Positions 15,632-24,936 of a DNA stretch of 64,000 nucleotides are shown piece after piece. Below the pieces are notes generated by a model. That model saw nothing but the letters and a program-made list of their open reading frames with translations. It was not told the DNA's origin and did no database searches. The position numbers and the translations under genes are program-made. Source of the DNA: Pelobacter sp. (GTDB lineage Bacteria; Desulfobacterota; Desulfuromonadia; Geobacterales; Pseudopelobacteraceae); contig JAVBXN010000023.1 in the NCBI GenBank assembly GCA_030824515.1, positions 1-64,000 on the forward strand. Direction: 5' to 3'. Positions within the stretch are counted from its first letter, which is position 1, and each line of letters starts with the position of its first letter.

Positions 15632-16672
15632 TTAGTCGATCAATTGTACAGTTGCGTCAAACAGTGCGTCCACGGAAATCGAGGCGCGGCACTCCTGGTC
15701 CCTGTCGCAGGAGGTGCGGTAGCAGGCCGCGCATTCCATGGCGGCCTGGATGGAACGGTGCTGTTTGCCGCGCGGGGCATAGGTGGCGGCGCTGGTGGCG
15801 CGGTAATATGAGATCGTGGGCGTGCCGACCGCGGCGGCCATGTAGACCGGTCCGGTGTCGCCGCCGATCACCAGGTCCACTCTTTTCAAGACCGGGATCA
15901 GCTCCCTGATGCGCAGCCAGGGCAGCAGTCGCACCGCATCGCCGACCTCGCCGATGACCTGTTCCCCAAGGGCCTTTTCGTCCGGGCTGCCCCAGTTGAT
16001 CAGGATGGTTGATCCGGGATACCTGACCGTGATTCTGCGGGCCAGTTCTATCCATCCTTGCGGATACCACAGTTTCGTGTTCCAGGTGGTGCCCACCTGG
16101 AACACGAATACCAGCCCGTCCGGCAGGCTGGCCAGATATTGGTCGGCTGCGGCCTCGTCATCGGCGGAGGAGACGATGTCACCGGACAGTTCCATCTCCC
16201 GGTAATCCCTGCCGAACAGCACGCTGATCACTCGCAGGTAACGATCGGTCACATTTTTGTCAATGGCCCGGAACGGTATCTTGCGGGTGGTGAAAAGGGC
16301 GTTGACCTTTTCCTGCAATACCTCCCTGCTGAAGCCGATGCGTTTGTCGGAACCGCTGAGCCAGGCGATCAGGCCGCTCTTGAGGTTGCCCTGAATGTCG
16401 AAAACCAGGTCGTAAGAGCGTTCCCGCAGAGACCTGTACAAACATTTCAAATCAGTGCGCGTTTCCGTGGAGAAAGGCGCCTTGCGCCATTTTTTGGTCC
16501 TGACGACATGAATCCGGGCAATGCGGGGATTGTGCTCGATAACCGGAAGAAACGATTCTTCCACGACCCAGTCGATCTCGATGCCGGAAGAAACCTGGCA
16601 CAGGTAATCGATTACCGGCAGCGCGTGGATCACGTCGCCCAGGGAGGATGTTTTAATGATCAGAACTCGCAT
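15632..16672 (-). CDS. waaC: Lipopolysaccharide heptosyltransferase I
   Basis: A 346-residue GT9 enzyme starting [19 protein letters not shown]. The IDWVVEESF and [12 protein letters not shown] blocks match the WaaC subgroup, which transfers the first L,D-heptose from ADP-heptose to Kdo2-lipid A. The [19 protein letters not shown] block (about 264-282) is the donor site. A CysxxCys...Cys pattern near the C-terminus (CAACYRTSC) is common in this family. The start at 16672 is preferred over an upstream ATG whose extra 26 residues are unlike the family. Confidence 0.88.
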   Translation of the reverse strand: MRVLIIKTSSLGDVIHALPVIDYLCQVSSGIEIDWVVEESFLPVIEHNPRIARIHVVRTKKWRKAPFSTETRTDLKCLYRSLRERSYDLVFDIQGNLKSGLIAWLSGSDKRIGFSREVLQEKVNALFTTRKIPFRAIDKNVTDRYLRVISVLFGRDYREMELSGDIVSSADDEAAADQYLASLPDGLVFVFQVGTTWNTKLWYPQGWIELARRITVRYPGSTILINWGSPDEKALGEQVIGEVGDAVRLLPWLRIRELIPVLKRVDLVIGGDTGPVYMAAAVGTPTISYYRATSAATYAPRGKQHRSIQAAMECAACYRTSCDRDQECRASISVDALFDATVQLID

Positions 16673-16733
16673 AGCTTTCAACCGCCGGTCGGTACTCAGT
16701 GTGATTGTTGATACTGTCGCCGGAATTGTAGGT

Positions 16734-16762
16734 TTTATACTACATTTCATGCATACGCATAA
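16734..16762 (-). promoter_or_regulatory. Weak promoter candidate for the waaC-tcdA unit
   Basis: In the 116-bp gap before waaC, the - strand reads TATAAA (16734-16739) with TTATGC 17 bp upstream (16757-16762). The -35 is poor. The gap is one of few breaks in the LPS cluster and coincides with a change from AT-richer (right) to GC-richer genes (left). Confidence 0.25.
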
Positions 16763-16788
16763 CCGGCCAGACTGAAGTGGTTGCCAGG

Positions 16789-17784
16789 TTATTTGAATGA
16801 ACCGACAAGCTTCAGATAGCGTTTATAAACCGATTTCTGGTGTTTATTGACTATTTTTACCATTCCAACCGGTAAAAAAATGGCTGGCACCATAAATATC
16901 CAAAACAATGGATTGTTACGGTAGATATCATGAAATACTTTAAATATGCTTTCCCCTTGGTCTTCGTAGGACTCTTTTTTGGCCCGGATGGTATAAATCC
17001 TGTGAGGATAAAAGTCTGTAAGCAATTTCTGCATAAAGAATTCATAGGTAGCTTCTTGCATTCCATTGAGCCTGAAATAGTCTATAATTTTGTTCAGATT
17101 GACGACAAATGTATCAAAAAACCGAAAACCACCTGAATTAAATGCCTTCCCTGCCAGAATGGCTCTCTCAACATACAAACATCTTTCAGCATTTATCATG
17201 GAAGGTAGGATCCAACCCAGTTGGACAAGATTGGTTCCGTTGAATAGGCGAATATTAATGTCTTTGGGCAGTTGCGATTTGTTAATTATGTTGCTGCTGA
17301 TGAAGGTTGCGTCAATATTAACTCGCTTGATAAAATCCTGGGGGCACACATAGTCAGTATATGTCTTACTTGTATCTGTTTTTAAGATTTCAGTCTTGTA
17401 ATCATCAAAAAAAACGGCGGCCCGCAGAAAAATTGATGAGCAATGTTCTTTATGGATAATCTCCATAAGGTAGTTAAGTCCATCATCCAGTAATACATCA
17501 TCATCCCCCAACAACATGAAGAAAGTACTATCGGCCAGTTCAAAACACTGAATAAAGTTGTTATCTGCACCAATATTGCTGTCGTTACGAATCGAGCGTA
17601 TAACTTTGGTTTTCACTGAGTATTGCGCTATTACAGCAGGTGTATCATCGGTTGAACAGTTGTCGGATATAATGATGTCAATATCATCTTCATGTCCGGG
17701 TAACTGCTTGACTATTTGTTCGAGGCACGCAGCGAGGTGTTTTGATCGATTGTAGGTCGGTATGGCGATGGTTAATAGCTTCAT
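16789..17784 (-). CDS. Glycosyltransferase family 2 (abequosyltransferase-like)
   Basis: A 331-residue GT-A enzyme. The N-terminal nucleotide-binding fold shows TIAIPTYNRS (5-14), SDNCSTDDT (39-47) and the DxD-like GDDDVL (92-97). The C-terminal part has a hydrophobic segment about 295-313 that may dock to the membrane. It resembles enzymes placing dideoxyhexoses or other sugars on O-antigen units; the real donor is unknown. Its start abuts the stop of the fusion gene upstream (shared base at 17784). The gene is AT-rich relative to the lipid A genes. Confidence 0.8.
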   Translation of the reverse strand: MKLLTIAIPTYNRSKHLAACLEQIVKQLPGHEDDIDIIISDNCSTDDTPAVIAQYSVKTKVIRSIRNDSNIGADNNFIQCFELADSTFFMLLGDDDVLLDDGLNYLMEIIHKEHCSSIFLRAAVFFDDYKTEILKTDTSKTYTDYVCPQDFIKRVNIDATFISSNIINKSQLPKDINIRLFNGTNLVQLGWILPSMINAERCLYVERAILAGKAFNSGGFRFFDTFVVNLNKIIDYFRLNGMQEATYEFFMQKLLTDFYPHRIYTIRAKKESYEDQGESIFKVFHDIYRNNPLFWIFMVPAIFLPVGMVKIVNKHQKSVYKRYLKLVGSFK

Positions 17785-19433
17785 TAAATTACCGGGCTTT
17801 CCTGTTTTTTAATTGCTGACACAATGCATTCTTCACCGCACATCCTAGTTAGTACATTGCCCAGCAATGCAATTCCCATCAATGCCAAGGGCAAAATCTT
17901 ATTGACTGTCTGGCCGGATGCCGGGCTTGTCCATTTATTAAAGAGTATTTCGATGCTGCGGTGTGAGTATTCGCTTGCAATGAGCGCGGATGAAGAAAGT
18001 TTTACTTTGTCAAAGCCTGTGGTAACCAGTGCCATCTTTAAAGATCTGTTGCTATGGATCACCCTGTTTCTTGGCGCATTGAAGCCGAACCAGTAGGTCT
18101 TGAATATACGAAGCAGCAGCGAATCGGCATTGGGGGTGCGCAGGAATAGCTTGCCTCCCTGATTGAGCATACGGTGACATCCTGCCAGGAACGCCAGAGG
18201 ATTAACTGTCTGCTCCAGGCCATGCGTGACAAGGATACAGTCGAAAAGGCCAAACTCAGCGGAGGCGTCAGATACCGACTGCGGCATGACCCGAATATTC
18301 AGGCTGTTCAGAAGAGTAGCCTTTGCCGCATCTTCGGCATGTCCAGTAACGTCCCATCCCAGTTCCCGAAGTTTTAGCAGGCGTTCTCCCCGGTCGCAAC
18401 CGATTTCAAGAATGGCGCCGGGCGGAAGTTTTTTCAGGGCTGCGGGAAGAATAGCGTTGTCCAGATCGTTCTGAGCATTGCTGGTTGGTGCAACGACTAC
18501 CGGGGGGGCTATTATGCCGTTATCGCTGTTGTGCCATAATACTCCACATGCCGATGAACTGCAGCGGCAATAGTCGTAGCGCTCGTTGTCATGCAGGTTC
18601 AGGAAATCCCTGACCCCCTTGTATGCAAGTTTCCCAGGACTGCTGCACAGTGGACATTTCAATGTTCTTTGCAAACTATGTTCATTTATAAGATGTTCCG
18701 GGTAGTTGTAGCGCTGCAGGAACGGCGTGACAGCTTCCATATCCACTTTGCGGTTGCGGACCGCATCCCGTTTCAGGAAAGGGATGCCTATGTGGAGAAG
18801 CTCGGATGCGTGTTTGACCGAGCTGTTGTCTTTTTTGCGGAGCCTTTTTCCGGTTTCCCGGCAATATTGTCCGAGCTGCTCCAGCGGGCAGAGTACCCCG
18901 GCCTTGAATCCGGACTCTACAAGCCACTGTGTCAGGCCGACTTCGTAGCTTTGAATAACCTGGAGCTTGTTCAGGTAAGGCAGGATGCCCCCCCAAAAAT
19001 TCAAAAAAGCTACGGAAGAAATGACATTCTTGTGGAAAACGAGGAAGTAACTCTGAATGTGCGGCTGCATCTGGAAACATTCGGTAATCCCCCAAAAATC
19101 GCATTCCAGGCGATCCATCCGGGAAAAAACGTCCTCCATATCGAACAGTGGACCGTAGACGCTGGAATTCATCAGAATTACTTCGTCGTATGCGGATAGA
19201 TCAACTGCTTCCATTCCCAGTTTCCACATGTAAAAGTCATAGCCGGTATTGTTGTTTACCAGGATTTTAGAACAGTGCGAAGAAAGGTTACCCCTCTCTT
19301 CGTTTGTAATGGGAGAATTGGAAATAAATACAGCGTCCGTGCACAATCCCGACATGGTCTGAAGAGCGTGCAGAACAAACGGTCTTACTTCTCCGTTTGC
19401 ATCAAAATGTGCATAGCATAAAAGTCTCTTCAT
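17784..19433 (-). CDS. Rhamnan synthesis F (RgpF)-like / SAM methyltransferase fusion
   Basis: A 549-residue two-domain protein. Residues 1-245 match the rhamnan-synthesis-F family (LLCYAHFDANGEVRPFVL, NTGYDFYMWKLGME, SYFLVFHKNV), which acts in rhamnose-rich polysaccharide assembly. A cysteine cluster (C260-PL-C263 and C289, C291, C296) then resembles a small zinc module. Residues 335-510 are a class I methyltransferase with the SAM loop LEIGCDRGERLLKL (342-355). It may add or cap glycan residues and methylate them. The domain order is unusual, and whether both halves are active is unknown. Confidence 0.78.
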   Translation of the reverse strand: MKRLLCYAHFDANGEVRPFVLHALQTMSGLCTDAVFISNSPITNEERGNLSSHCSKILVNNNTGYDFYMWKLGMEAVDLSAYDEVILMNSSVYGPLFDMEDVFSRMDRLECDFWGITECFQMQPHIQSYFLVFHKNVISSVAFLNFWGGILPYLNKLQVIQSYEVGLTQWLVESGFKAGVLCPLEQLGQYCRETGKRLRKKDNSSVKHASELLHIGIPFLKRDAVRNRKVDMEAVTPFLQRYNYPEHLINEHSLQRTLKCPLCSSPGKLAYKGVRDFLNLHDNERYDYCRCSSSACGVLWHNSDNGIIAPPVVVAPTSNAQNDLDNAILPAALKKLPPGAILEIGCDRGERLLKLRELGWDVTGHAEDAAKATLLNSLNIRVMPQSVSDASAEFGLFDCILVTHGLEQTVNPLAFLAGCHRMLNQGGKLFLRTPNADSLLLRIFKTYWFGFNAPRNRVIHSNRSLKMALVTTGFDKVKLSSSALIASEYSHRSIEILFNKWTSPASGQTVNKILPLALMGIALLGNVLTRMCGEECIVSAIKKQESPVI

Positions 19434-19450
19434 TCCTTAGTGTCCTTGTA

Positions 19451-20512
19451 TTAGAAACGCACTTCGTTGAAAATCAGCTCGGTGGCTTTCCAGCTCCAGT
19501 GCGTGTCGTCGGCGTAATATATGTCCTTCTCGCCTTTGCTTAATGCCTTTGCCAGGATCGCTTTGGTATCAATCAGCGTATATTCTTTTGGCAGTGTCCT
19601 CAATGTTTCAAACAAACGGCTTTCCGGGTAGGGGTTGTCAATGATGTAATCTCGATACAGATTGTATTTATCAACCGATGGCATAAAGTAAAGTTTGATT
19701 CCTTTTGTTGCCAGCAAATCCGCCATTCTGTTCAGATTGTCGTTTAGAAGGTTGACCGCCTCCGGCGTCTGCTTGGGCAGGTTGCGGATGTCATCATGCC
19801 AGAAGACGAGTGTGCTGTCGAGTTTGGTACTGAAGAACGGCTTTGAAAGTTTGCGAACAATCACCTTTCCGTTGACTGAATCCTTGAAGCGGTAGATCAG
19901 TGAATAATACAAAAATTTGATATTGCCGGTATTAATGAATTTGACTGGAGGCAAGTAAGTAGGGTTTTCGCGATGCTCCTTGTAAAATCTCTTGATATCC
20001 TCAATTCTGCGAGTGTCATCAAAAGTAGTGATTCTTCCTAATCGTTCAACAGCCATTCTTTCCACTGACTGGAGCACGACTGCTTTCGGTTTGATGCGGT
20101 CCAGGTAACCACTGTTTAAAAGGACCACGATGGTCGAAAGAGGGCCTTGCCTTTGGTCGAACATGCCAAGATTCAAGACGGTCATGCCATTAACGGATGC
20201 GATATAGTCCTGGTAAAAACCGTTTTTACCGCCCCCCATCCCACTGGAAAAGGAGTCGCCGATGGTTAGCACATCCACTGGTTGATCATGATAGTCCTGA
20301 AACTCGAGGTGATGGCGGGGCAGATCTGTATATGCACGGCGTGGCTGTTTGATGCCAGTGATATACCCTGTGCGGGCAAGGTCCCCCCCCAAGCCATCGC
20401 TGTTCGTCAACAGTCGTTCCGTCCAGATGTTCCAGACCAAATAGTTAAGTGCGATGAATATGCAAAGCGCAGCAATGAATCTGCGCGTACAGGATTTGTA
20501 TGACATATGCAT
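19451..20512 (-). CDS. Membrane-anchored SGNH/AlgX-like O-acyltransferase partner
   Basis: A 353-residue protein with one N-terminal membrane anchor (about 12-30) and a periplasmic SGNH-like domain of the AlgX/AlgJ/DltD kind. GDSFS (85-89) supplies the Ser, and D335-D-T-H338 supplies the Asp/His pair, so the triad appears complete. Such proteins receive acyl groups exported by an MBOAT partner and place them on glycans. It is 1 bp from the MBOAT gene upstream and shares its operon with a carrier protein and acyl ligase. Confidence 0.78.
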   Translation of the reverse strand: MHMSYKSCTRRFIAALCIFIALNYLVWNIWTERLLTNSDGLGGDLARTGYITGIKQPRRAYTDLPRHHLEFQDYHDQPVDVLTIGDSFSSGMGGGKNGFYQDYIASVNGMTVLNLGMFDQRQGPLSTIVVLLNSGYLDRIKPKAVVLQSVERMAVERLGRITTFDDTRRIEDIKRFYKEHRENPTYLPPVKFINTGNIKFLYYSLIYRFKDSVNGKVIVRKLSKPFFSTKLDSTLVFWHDDIRNLPKQTPEAVNLLNDNLNRMADLLATKGIKLYFMPSVDKYNLYRDYIIDNPYPESRLFETLRTLPKEYTLIDTKAILAKALSKGEKDIYYADDTHWSWKATELIFNEVRF

Positions 20513-20513
20513 C

Positions 20514-21983
20514 CTAAAACTGGAAGTAGAGGAATTCGCTGACCTTGCTCATATCAAGCAATGACCAGAATGAAATGACAAGCAGCAGAGTGAGCCACCC
20601 CAAAGAGGGACGTACTCGGGAAGCGATCTCAATGGTGTTTTTAAAGAAGACAACAATTGCCATGGCTATGAGCGCCATGATCCAGGTTTCATCACTGCCC
20701 TTGATTGCGTCAAGCCACTTGCCGAAGGTTATTCCAGCGTCACGCAGCACAGTAAATTTTTCCAGTGACTTGTGCAGCATGATTCCGTTGAAACCGGCCA
20801 TTCCTTTCAGAATATGTCCGGCGCCTTCCAAGGACTTTGTTCGGAAGAATACGAAAGAGATGTTGACAAAATTGAATGTAATCAGCCACCCAAGCCAGGC
20901 CGGCATTTTGAGTTTTTTCTTTTTCCATAAATGATTCACTACCAGTCCGGCACCATGCATGCCGCCCCAGATGATGAAGTTCCAGCCCGCACCGTGCCAG
21001 AAGCCTGAAATCAGCATGGCCAAAAAAATGGCCACCAGGGAGTTTGTAAATGTAATTTTCCCGAAGGCACGCAAAATTGGTGTGTAAAGGTAGGTTGTGA
21101 TGAAGTCGGTAAGTGTTATGTGCCAGCGTTTCCAGAAATCCACCATACCGGTAGCTTTGTATGGGGAGTTGAAGTTGATCGGGAGGCTGATGTTAAACAT
21201 CCAGCCGATGCCCACAGCCATGTCGCTGTAGCCACTGAAGTCAAAATATAGCTGGAAGGTGTAGGAGAGGCTGGTCAGCCAGGCTGGTATCAAGGTCAGC
21301 TGTTGTGTTGTCTCAAAGCCGGTGGATGCCCAAACAGAAAAGGTGTCTGCCAGAATCACTTTTTTGAAGAGCCCCAGAAAAAACAAGGTCAATCCCAGAT
21401 ATAGATTCTTCCAGCTGACCACTTTGTTTCTCAGTCGATCGAACTGGGGCATCATATCGCTATGGTGCAGAATCGGTCCAGCCAGCAGGTGGGGAAAAAA
21501 TGTTACGAACAGAGCGTAGTTGAGAAGGTTGCGCTCCTCCACAAGGCCTTCGTATGCATCAACCAGAAAAGCGATCTGGGTAATGGTGAAGAAGCTGATT
21601 CCCAAAGGGAGTACTATTTTTAATAACGGAATCTGGCTGCCCAAAATACCGTTGGCAGAGCCGATAAAAAAATCCATGTATTTGAACCAGCACAACAGTG
21701 CTATGTTGGCGATAATTCCGGTAACAAAGATTGTTTTTTTTGAAACGGTCAGTTTGGCAGTGTTGTCATACTCCGCAAGCAGCCCACCGATGGTGTAGTT
21801 GAAGAGGATTGAACCGAGAATCAGGGGCAGGTATTTAACATTCCACCAACTGTAAAAGAAGAGCGAGGCAAATAACAACCACGATTTGGCTGCAATGGTC
21901 ATGCGCTTGCGCAACAGCAGGAAATAGACAGCCAGCGTTACCGGCAGGAATAGCAGCATGAATTCAAATGAGTTAAAGAGCAT
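20514..21983 (-). CDS. MBOAT family O-acyltransferase (AlgI/DltB-like)
   Basis: A 489-residue polytopic membrane protein with about 10-12 hydrophobic segments. YFDFSGYSDMA (246-256), FWKRWHITLTDF (283-294) and the invariant His330 in SGFWHGAGWNF are the MBOAT signature. It is predicted to pass an acyl group across the inner membrane to the SGNH partner. The donor is probably the acyl carrier protein encoded next to it, as DltB uses DltC, rather than free acyl-CoA as for AlgI. Confidence 0.88.
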   Translation of the reverse strand: MLFNSFEFMLLFLPVTLAVYFLLLRKRMTIAAKSWLLFASLFFYSWWNVKYLPLILGSILFNYTIGGLLAEYDNTAKLTVSKKTIFVTGIIANIALLCWFKYMDFFIGSANGILGSQIPLLKIVLPLGISFFTITQIAFLVDAYEGLVEERNLLNYALFVTFFPHLLAGPILHHSDMMPQFDRLRNKVVSWKNLYLGLTLFFLGLFKKVILADTFSVWASTGFETTQQLTLIPAWLTSLSYTFQLYFDFSGYSDMAVGIGWMFNISLPINFNSPYKATGMVDFWKRWHITLTDFITTYLYTPILRAFGKITFTNSLVAIFLAMLISGFWHGAGWNFIIWGGMHGAGLVVNHLWKKKKLKMPAWLGWLITFNFVNISFVFFRTKSLEGAGHILKGMAGFNGIMLHKSLEKFTVLRDAGITFGKWLDAIKGSDETWIMALIAMAIVVFFKNTIEIASRVRPSLGWLTLLLVISFWSLLDMSKVSEFLYFQF

Positions 21984-21999
21984 GGTTCCGATTAAATCC

Positions 22000-22236
22000 T
22001 TATTTGCCGAGCTTCCGGTTGATTAAATCAAGCATTTCCCCGACGTTTTTGAGCTTTTGAAGTTCACCAAGGGCAAATTTTATCTTGAAGCTCAACTCCA
22101 GGGCTACTACCAGATTCATATGGGTCAGGGAATCCCACTCCTCTATGTCGTCGGAAGTGGTTTCCCGCTGCAGCAAAATGGAGTCATCATCAAAAACCTT
22201 GCGAAAGATCGGTTCAAGTTCATTTAAATTAGTCAC
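22000..22236 (-). CDS. Acyl carrier protein
   Basis: A 78-residue carrier protein with the phosphopantetheine site D35-S36-L37 in EEWDSLTHMNLVVALE. The sequence is acidic and helical. It is not the housekeeping AcpP (no DELDMALEEEF pattern), so it is a dedicated carrier, analogous to DltC. It is encoded 5 bp after the acyl ligase and 16 bp before the MBOAT gene. Ligase loading followed by transfer through the MBOAT is inferred from this order. Confidence 0.88.
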   Translation of the reverse strand: MTNLNELEPIFRKVFDDDSILLQRETTSDDIEEWDSLTHMNLVVALELSFKIKFALGELQKLKNVGEMLDLINRKLGK

Positions 22237-22241
22237 TTTTT

Positions 22242-23870
22242 TTATTCCTCCAGAGTTGAAATGTCACCGACGTCCTGTCCGAGATAGCGGGCTTTTAAAA
22301 CCCGCCGCATTATTTTTCCGCTTTTATTTTTTGGAACCGACTCAACCTGGATAACTTCCTGTGGAATAGCAACGGAAGACAGCCGGTTGGCTATGTGCAG
22401 ACGAATATTCAATTCCATTTCGGGAGTGAAATCGACACCTGGGTGGAAATTTACAAAGGCCACCACTTTTTCGAAAAGCAGTTCATCCGGAGCACCGATT
22501 ACGCCTGATTCGACTATTTCAGGCAATTCCAGCAGGGCGCTTTCCACTTCAAAGGGGCTGACCAAATGCCCGGAAGTGTTGATTACATCGTCACTACGTC
22601 CTAAAAACCAGTAATAGCCATCCTTATCACGCCATGCCATGTCGCCGGTATGGTACCAACCTTTTTTGAACTTGCTGGAGTATGCCGTATCGTTGCTCAG
22701 GTAGGTGATAAACATGGAGTCCCATCCTTCCCTGATGCAAAGATTGCCGTGCATATCGTCAGCCAGAACAGTGCCGTCGTCGCCCAGGATAGCCGGTTCT
22801 ATGCCTGACACAGGTATCCCCATCGATCCTGAACGAATCGGTAGGCTGGGATGGTTTGCAATCATGATTCCCCCGGTCTCGGTTTGGAACCAGGTATCAA
22901 AAACATCTTTACCAAGTGTTTCCCGGCCCCAGCTGATGACTTCCGGGTTGAGCGGTTCGCCAACGCTGAAAATACAGCGCAGCAGTGATAGGTCGAACTC
23001 ACGGAAAAGGGACTGTTCTTCCCGCATCAGCATCCGTAGGGCAGTAGGCGCTGTGTACCAGACCGTGACACCTTCGTTCTGCAGCAGTTCAAACCAGCTG
23101 TGTGCGCTGTATCCGCCGGCAAAATGGATTTGGGTGACTCCCAGGCTCCAGGGGCCAATGATGCCGTAGGAGGTGCCGGTTACCCAGCCCTGGTCGGCGG
23201 TACACCAGAACAGATCTTCAGGCAACAACCCCAGCACCTCACGTGTCGTGCGATTCTGGTGCAGGATGCTGCCGTGGCGATGCAGCACTCCTTTTGGTTT
23301 TCCTGTGGAGCCGGAAGTATAGTGCAATACCGATGGAGTTTCAGGTGCTGTGCAAGGAGTGGTAAATTTTTCCGATGCCTCAGCCATCAGTTTATTCCAC
23401 GAAAGTACGTCATCGGAGCTATGTTCGGCAACGTCAGTCAGGATCACTGTTTTCAGATGGGGAAGCTGATCCCGTATCCGTTCGATCTTGCGGTAAAGGC
23501 TTTTGCGAGTGACTACAAGGCGGGCTTTGGAGTCACCCAATCGATCCAGCAGTGCATCTTCGCCAAAATTGGAAAAAAGAGTGCCTGTTATACATTGGGC
23601 CTTGAGAGAGCCAAGGAAGGCAAAAAAATGTTCTGTTGATTTTGGGAGAAATGTGAATATGACTTCTCCGGCACCTACGCCCACTGACTGCAGGATATTT
23701 GCAAATTTATTGGAAAACCTGTCAAGTTCGGAAAAAGTGAAGTCCTGGCGTTCAAAGCGGGGTGAGATCCAACGCATTGCGAGCTTGTCACCCAATCCGG
23801 CATCACATTGTTGGCCGGTGCAGATAAAACCGATATTGTGCTGGCTATTTCTGATGATGCTGCTTGACAT
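22242..23870 (-). CDS. AMP-forming acyl ligase (acetyl-CoA synthetase-like)
   Basis: A 542-residue ANL-superfamily enzyme. The P-loop VLHYTSGSTGKPKGVLH is at 181-197. WYHTGDMAWRDKDGYYWFLGRSDD carries the core Asp and Arg, and Lys519 in PKNKSGKIMRR is the adenylation lysine. It resembles acetyl/medium-chain acyl-CoA synthetases more than DltA, so the activated acid is probably a fatty or short acid rather than D-alanine. It is about 100 residues shorter than typical Acs. Its start overlaps the preceding GT9 gene by 26 bp. It probably charges the neighbouring carrier protein. Confidence 0.82.
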   Translation of the reverse strand: MSSSIIRNSQHNIGFICTGQQCDAGLGDKLAMRWISPRFERQDFTFSELDRFSNKFANILQSVGVGAGEVIFTFLPKSTEHFFAFLGSLKAQCITGTLFSNFGEDALLDRLGDSKARLVVTRKSLYRKIERIRDQLPHLKTVILTDVAEHSSDDVLSWNKLMAEASEKFTTPCTAPETPSVLHYTSGSTGKPKGVLHRHGSILHQNRTTREVLGLLPEDLFWCTADQGWVTGTSYGIIGPWSLGVTQIHFAGGYSAHSWFELLQNEGVTVWYTAPTALRMLMREEQSLFREFDLSLLRCIFSVGEPLNPEVISWGRETLGKDVFDTWFQTETGGIMIANHPSLPIRSGSMGIPVSGIEPAILGDDGTVLADDMHGNLCIREGWDSMFITYLSNDTAYSSKFKKGWYHTGDMAWRDKDGYYWFLGRSDDVINTSGHLVSPFEVESALLELPEIVESGVIGAPDELLFEKVVAFVNFHPGVDFTPEMELNIRLHIANRLSSVAIPQEVIQVESVPKNKSGKIMRRVLKARYLGQDVGDISTLEE

Positions 23871-24936
23871 TGACTAGCACCTCTTTGAAAACCTCTTCCG
23901 GGGTTATGGCTTCCAGACATTCAATTCTGTTTCGTTTACTTATACGGCAACTCTCCTTGTTGCATGGGACGCATTCCCATTCTTTCTGAACTATGGTCAC
24001 AAAACCCTCGCGTTGAATTCCCCTGTTGGGAGCAAACGGCGACTGGTCAGTACAATCGTTGGGCCAGGGTGCCCAATAACGGGTCAGGGTCGGGCCGAAT
24101 ATGGCAACTGTTGGGACGTCAAGCGATGCTGCTATATGTGTGATTGCAGTATCGATTCCTATAAATGCGGTTGAACCTTTAATTATCGCTGCCAGTTGGT
24201 TCATAGAACATGGTGCATCAAATGCTCTGGTTTCCGGGGGGGCGATTTTCAGGATCTGCTCCAGGAGTTGTGACCCTTCCGGTTCGGGTGTCTTTGTGAA
24301 AACTGCCGTACAGTTGGTCTGCTCCTGTATAAGCGTTGCAAGCCTGGCCCAGTTGGCTGCCGGCCAATATTTATACTCCTTCATGCTGTACGGGTGCATG
24401 ATGATGTAACGAGGATGAGAAATTGTATCGGAGGCAAAAGCTTTGTCGCAATCATCGTAACCCATCACTACGCGCGGTATCGGTTCGACCTCCAGCATCC
24501 TCAATGGCATGAGCATATTGGAAACAGCATGGATAAGATCATAGCAGACGTAGTGGTTGTCTAATGCAAGATGTTTCCACCACTCTTTTCTGAAACCGTT
24601 TGTCAAACCCAGAGAGCGTTTGCCTGCAACCGCGGCAGCAACCACCGTCCTGTCGGAAGGATAGGCTGCAATTGCGATGTCATATTTTCTGAACAGCGAG
24701 TATAGGATGCCAATTCCACTGGAACCCCGCGGAACAGTAATTACGTTCCGGATGTACGGGTTCTTGGCCAGAACTTTTTCAGTCCCCTGAAAAACTAGGT
24801 AGTCAACAGTGGCGTCAGGATAGGCGGTCTTTATGGACAGTGCCAACGGTGTCGTGACAAATACATCACCAACAAAGCGAAAGCAGACGATCAGGTAAGA
24901 TTTTTCGCTGGTTGCAGAGCAATTCGAGTTACTCAT
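23845..24936 (-). CDS. Glycosyltransferase family 9 (heptosyltransferase-like)
   Basis: A 363-residue GT-B enzyme. FVGDVFVTTPLALSIKTAYPD is the N-terminal signature and GIDTAITHIAASLDVPTVAIFG (about 261-282) the donor site. A Cys-rich stretch near the C-terminus (CVPCNKESC) is shared with other GT9 enzymes. It probably adds heptose or another sugar in the outer core. ATG 24936 is preferred because GGGAAG lies upstream; ATG 24951 is possible. It overlaps the GT2 gene before it by 8 bp and the ligase after it by 26 bp. Confidence 0.8.
   Translation of the reverse strand: MSNSNCSATSEKSYLIVCFRFVGDVFVTTPLALSIKTAYPDATVDYLVFQGTEKVLAKNPYIRNVITVPRGSSGIGILYSLFRKYDIAIAAYPSDRTVVAAAVAGKRSLGLTNGFRKEWWKHLALDNHYVCYDLIHAVSNMLMPLRMLEVEPIPRVVMGYDDCDKAFASDTISHPRYIIMHPYSMKEYKYWPAANWARLATLIQEQTNCTAVFTKTPEPEGSQLLEQILKIAPPETRAFDAPCSMNQLAAIIKGSTAFIGIDTAITHIAASLDVPTVAIFGPTLTRYWAPWPNDCTDQSPFAPNRGIQREGFVTIVQKEWECVPCNKESCRISKRNRIECLEAITPEEVFKEVLVNVKQHHQK

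Noticed and set aside
16740-16788. Sigma-54 promoter upstream of waaC
   Set aside because: A TGGC is present but no GC at the -12 position with the required spacing.
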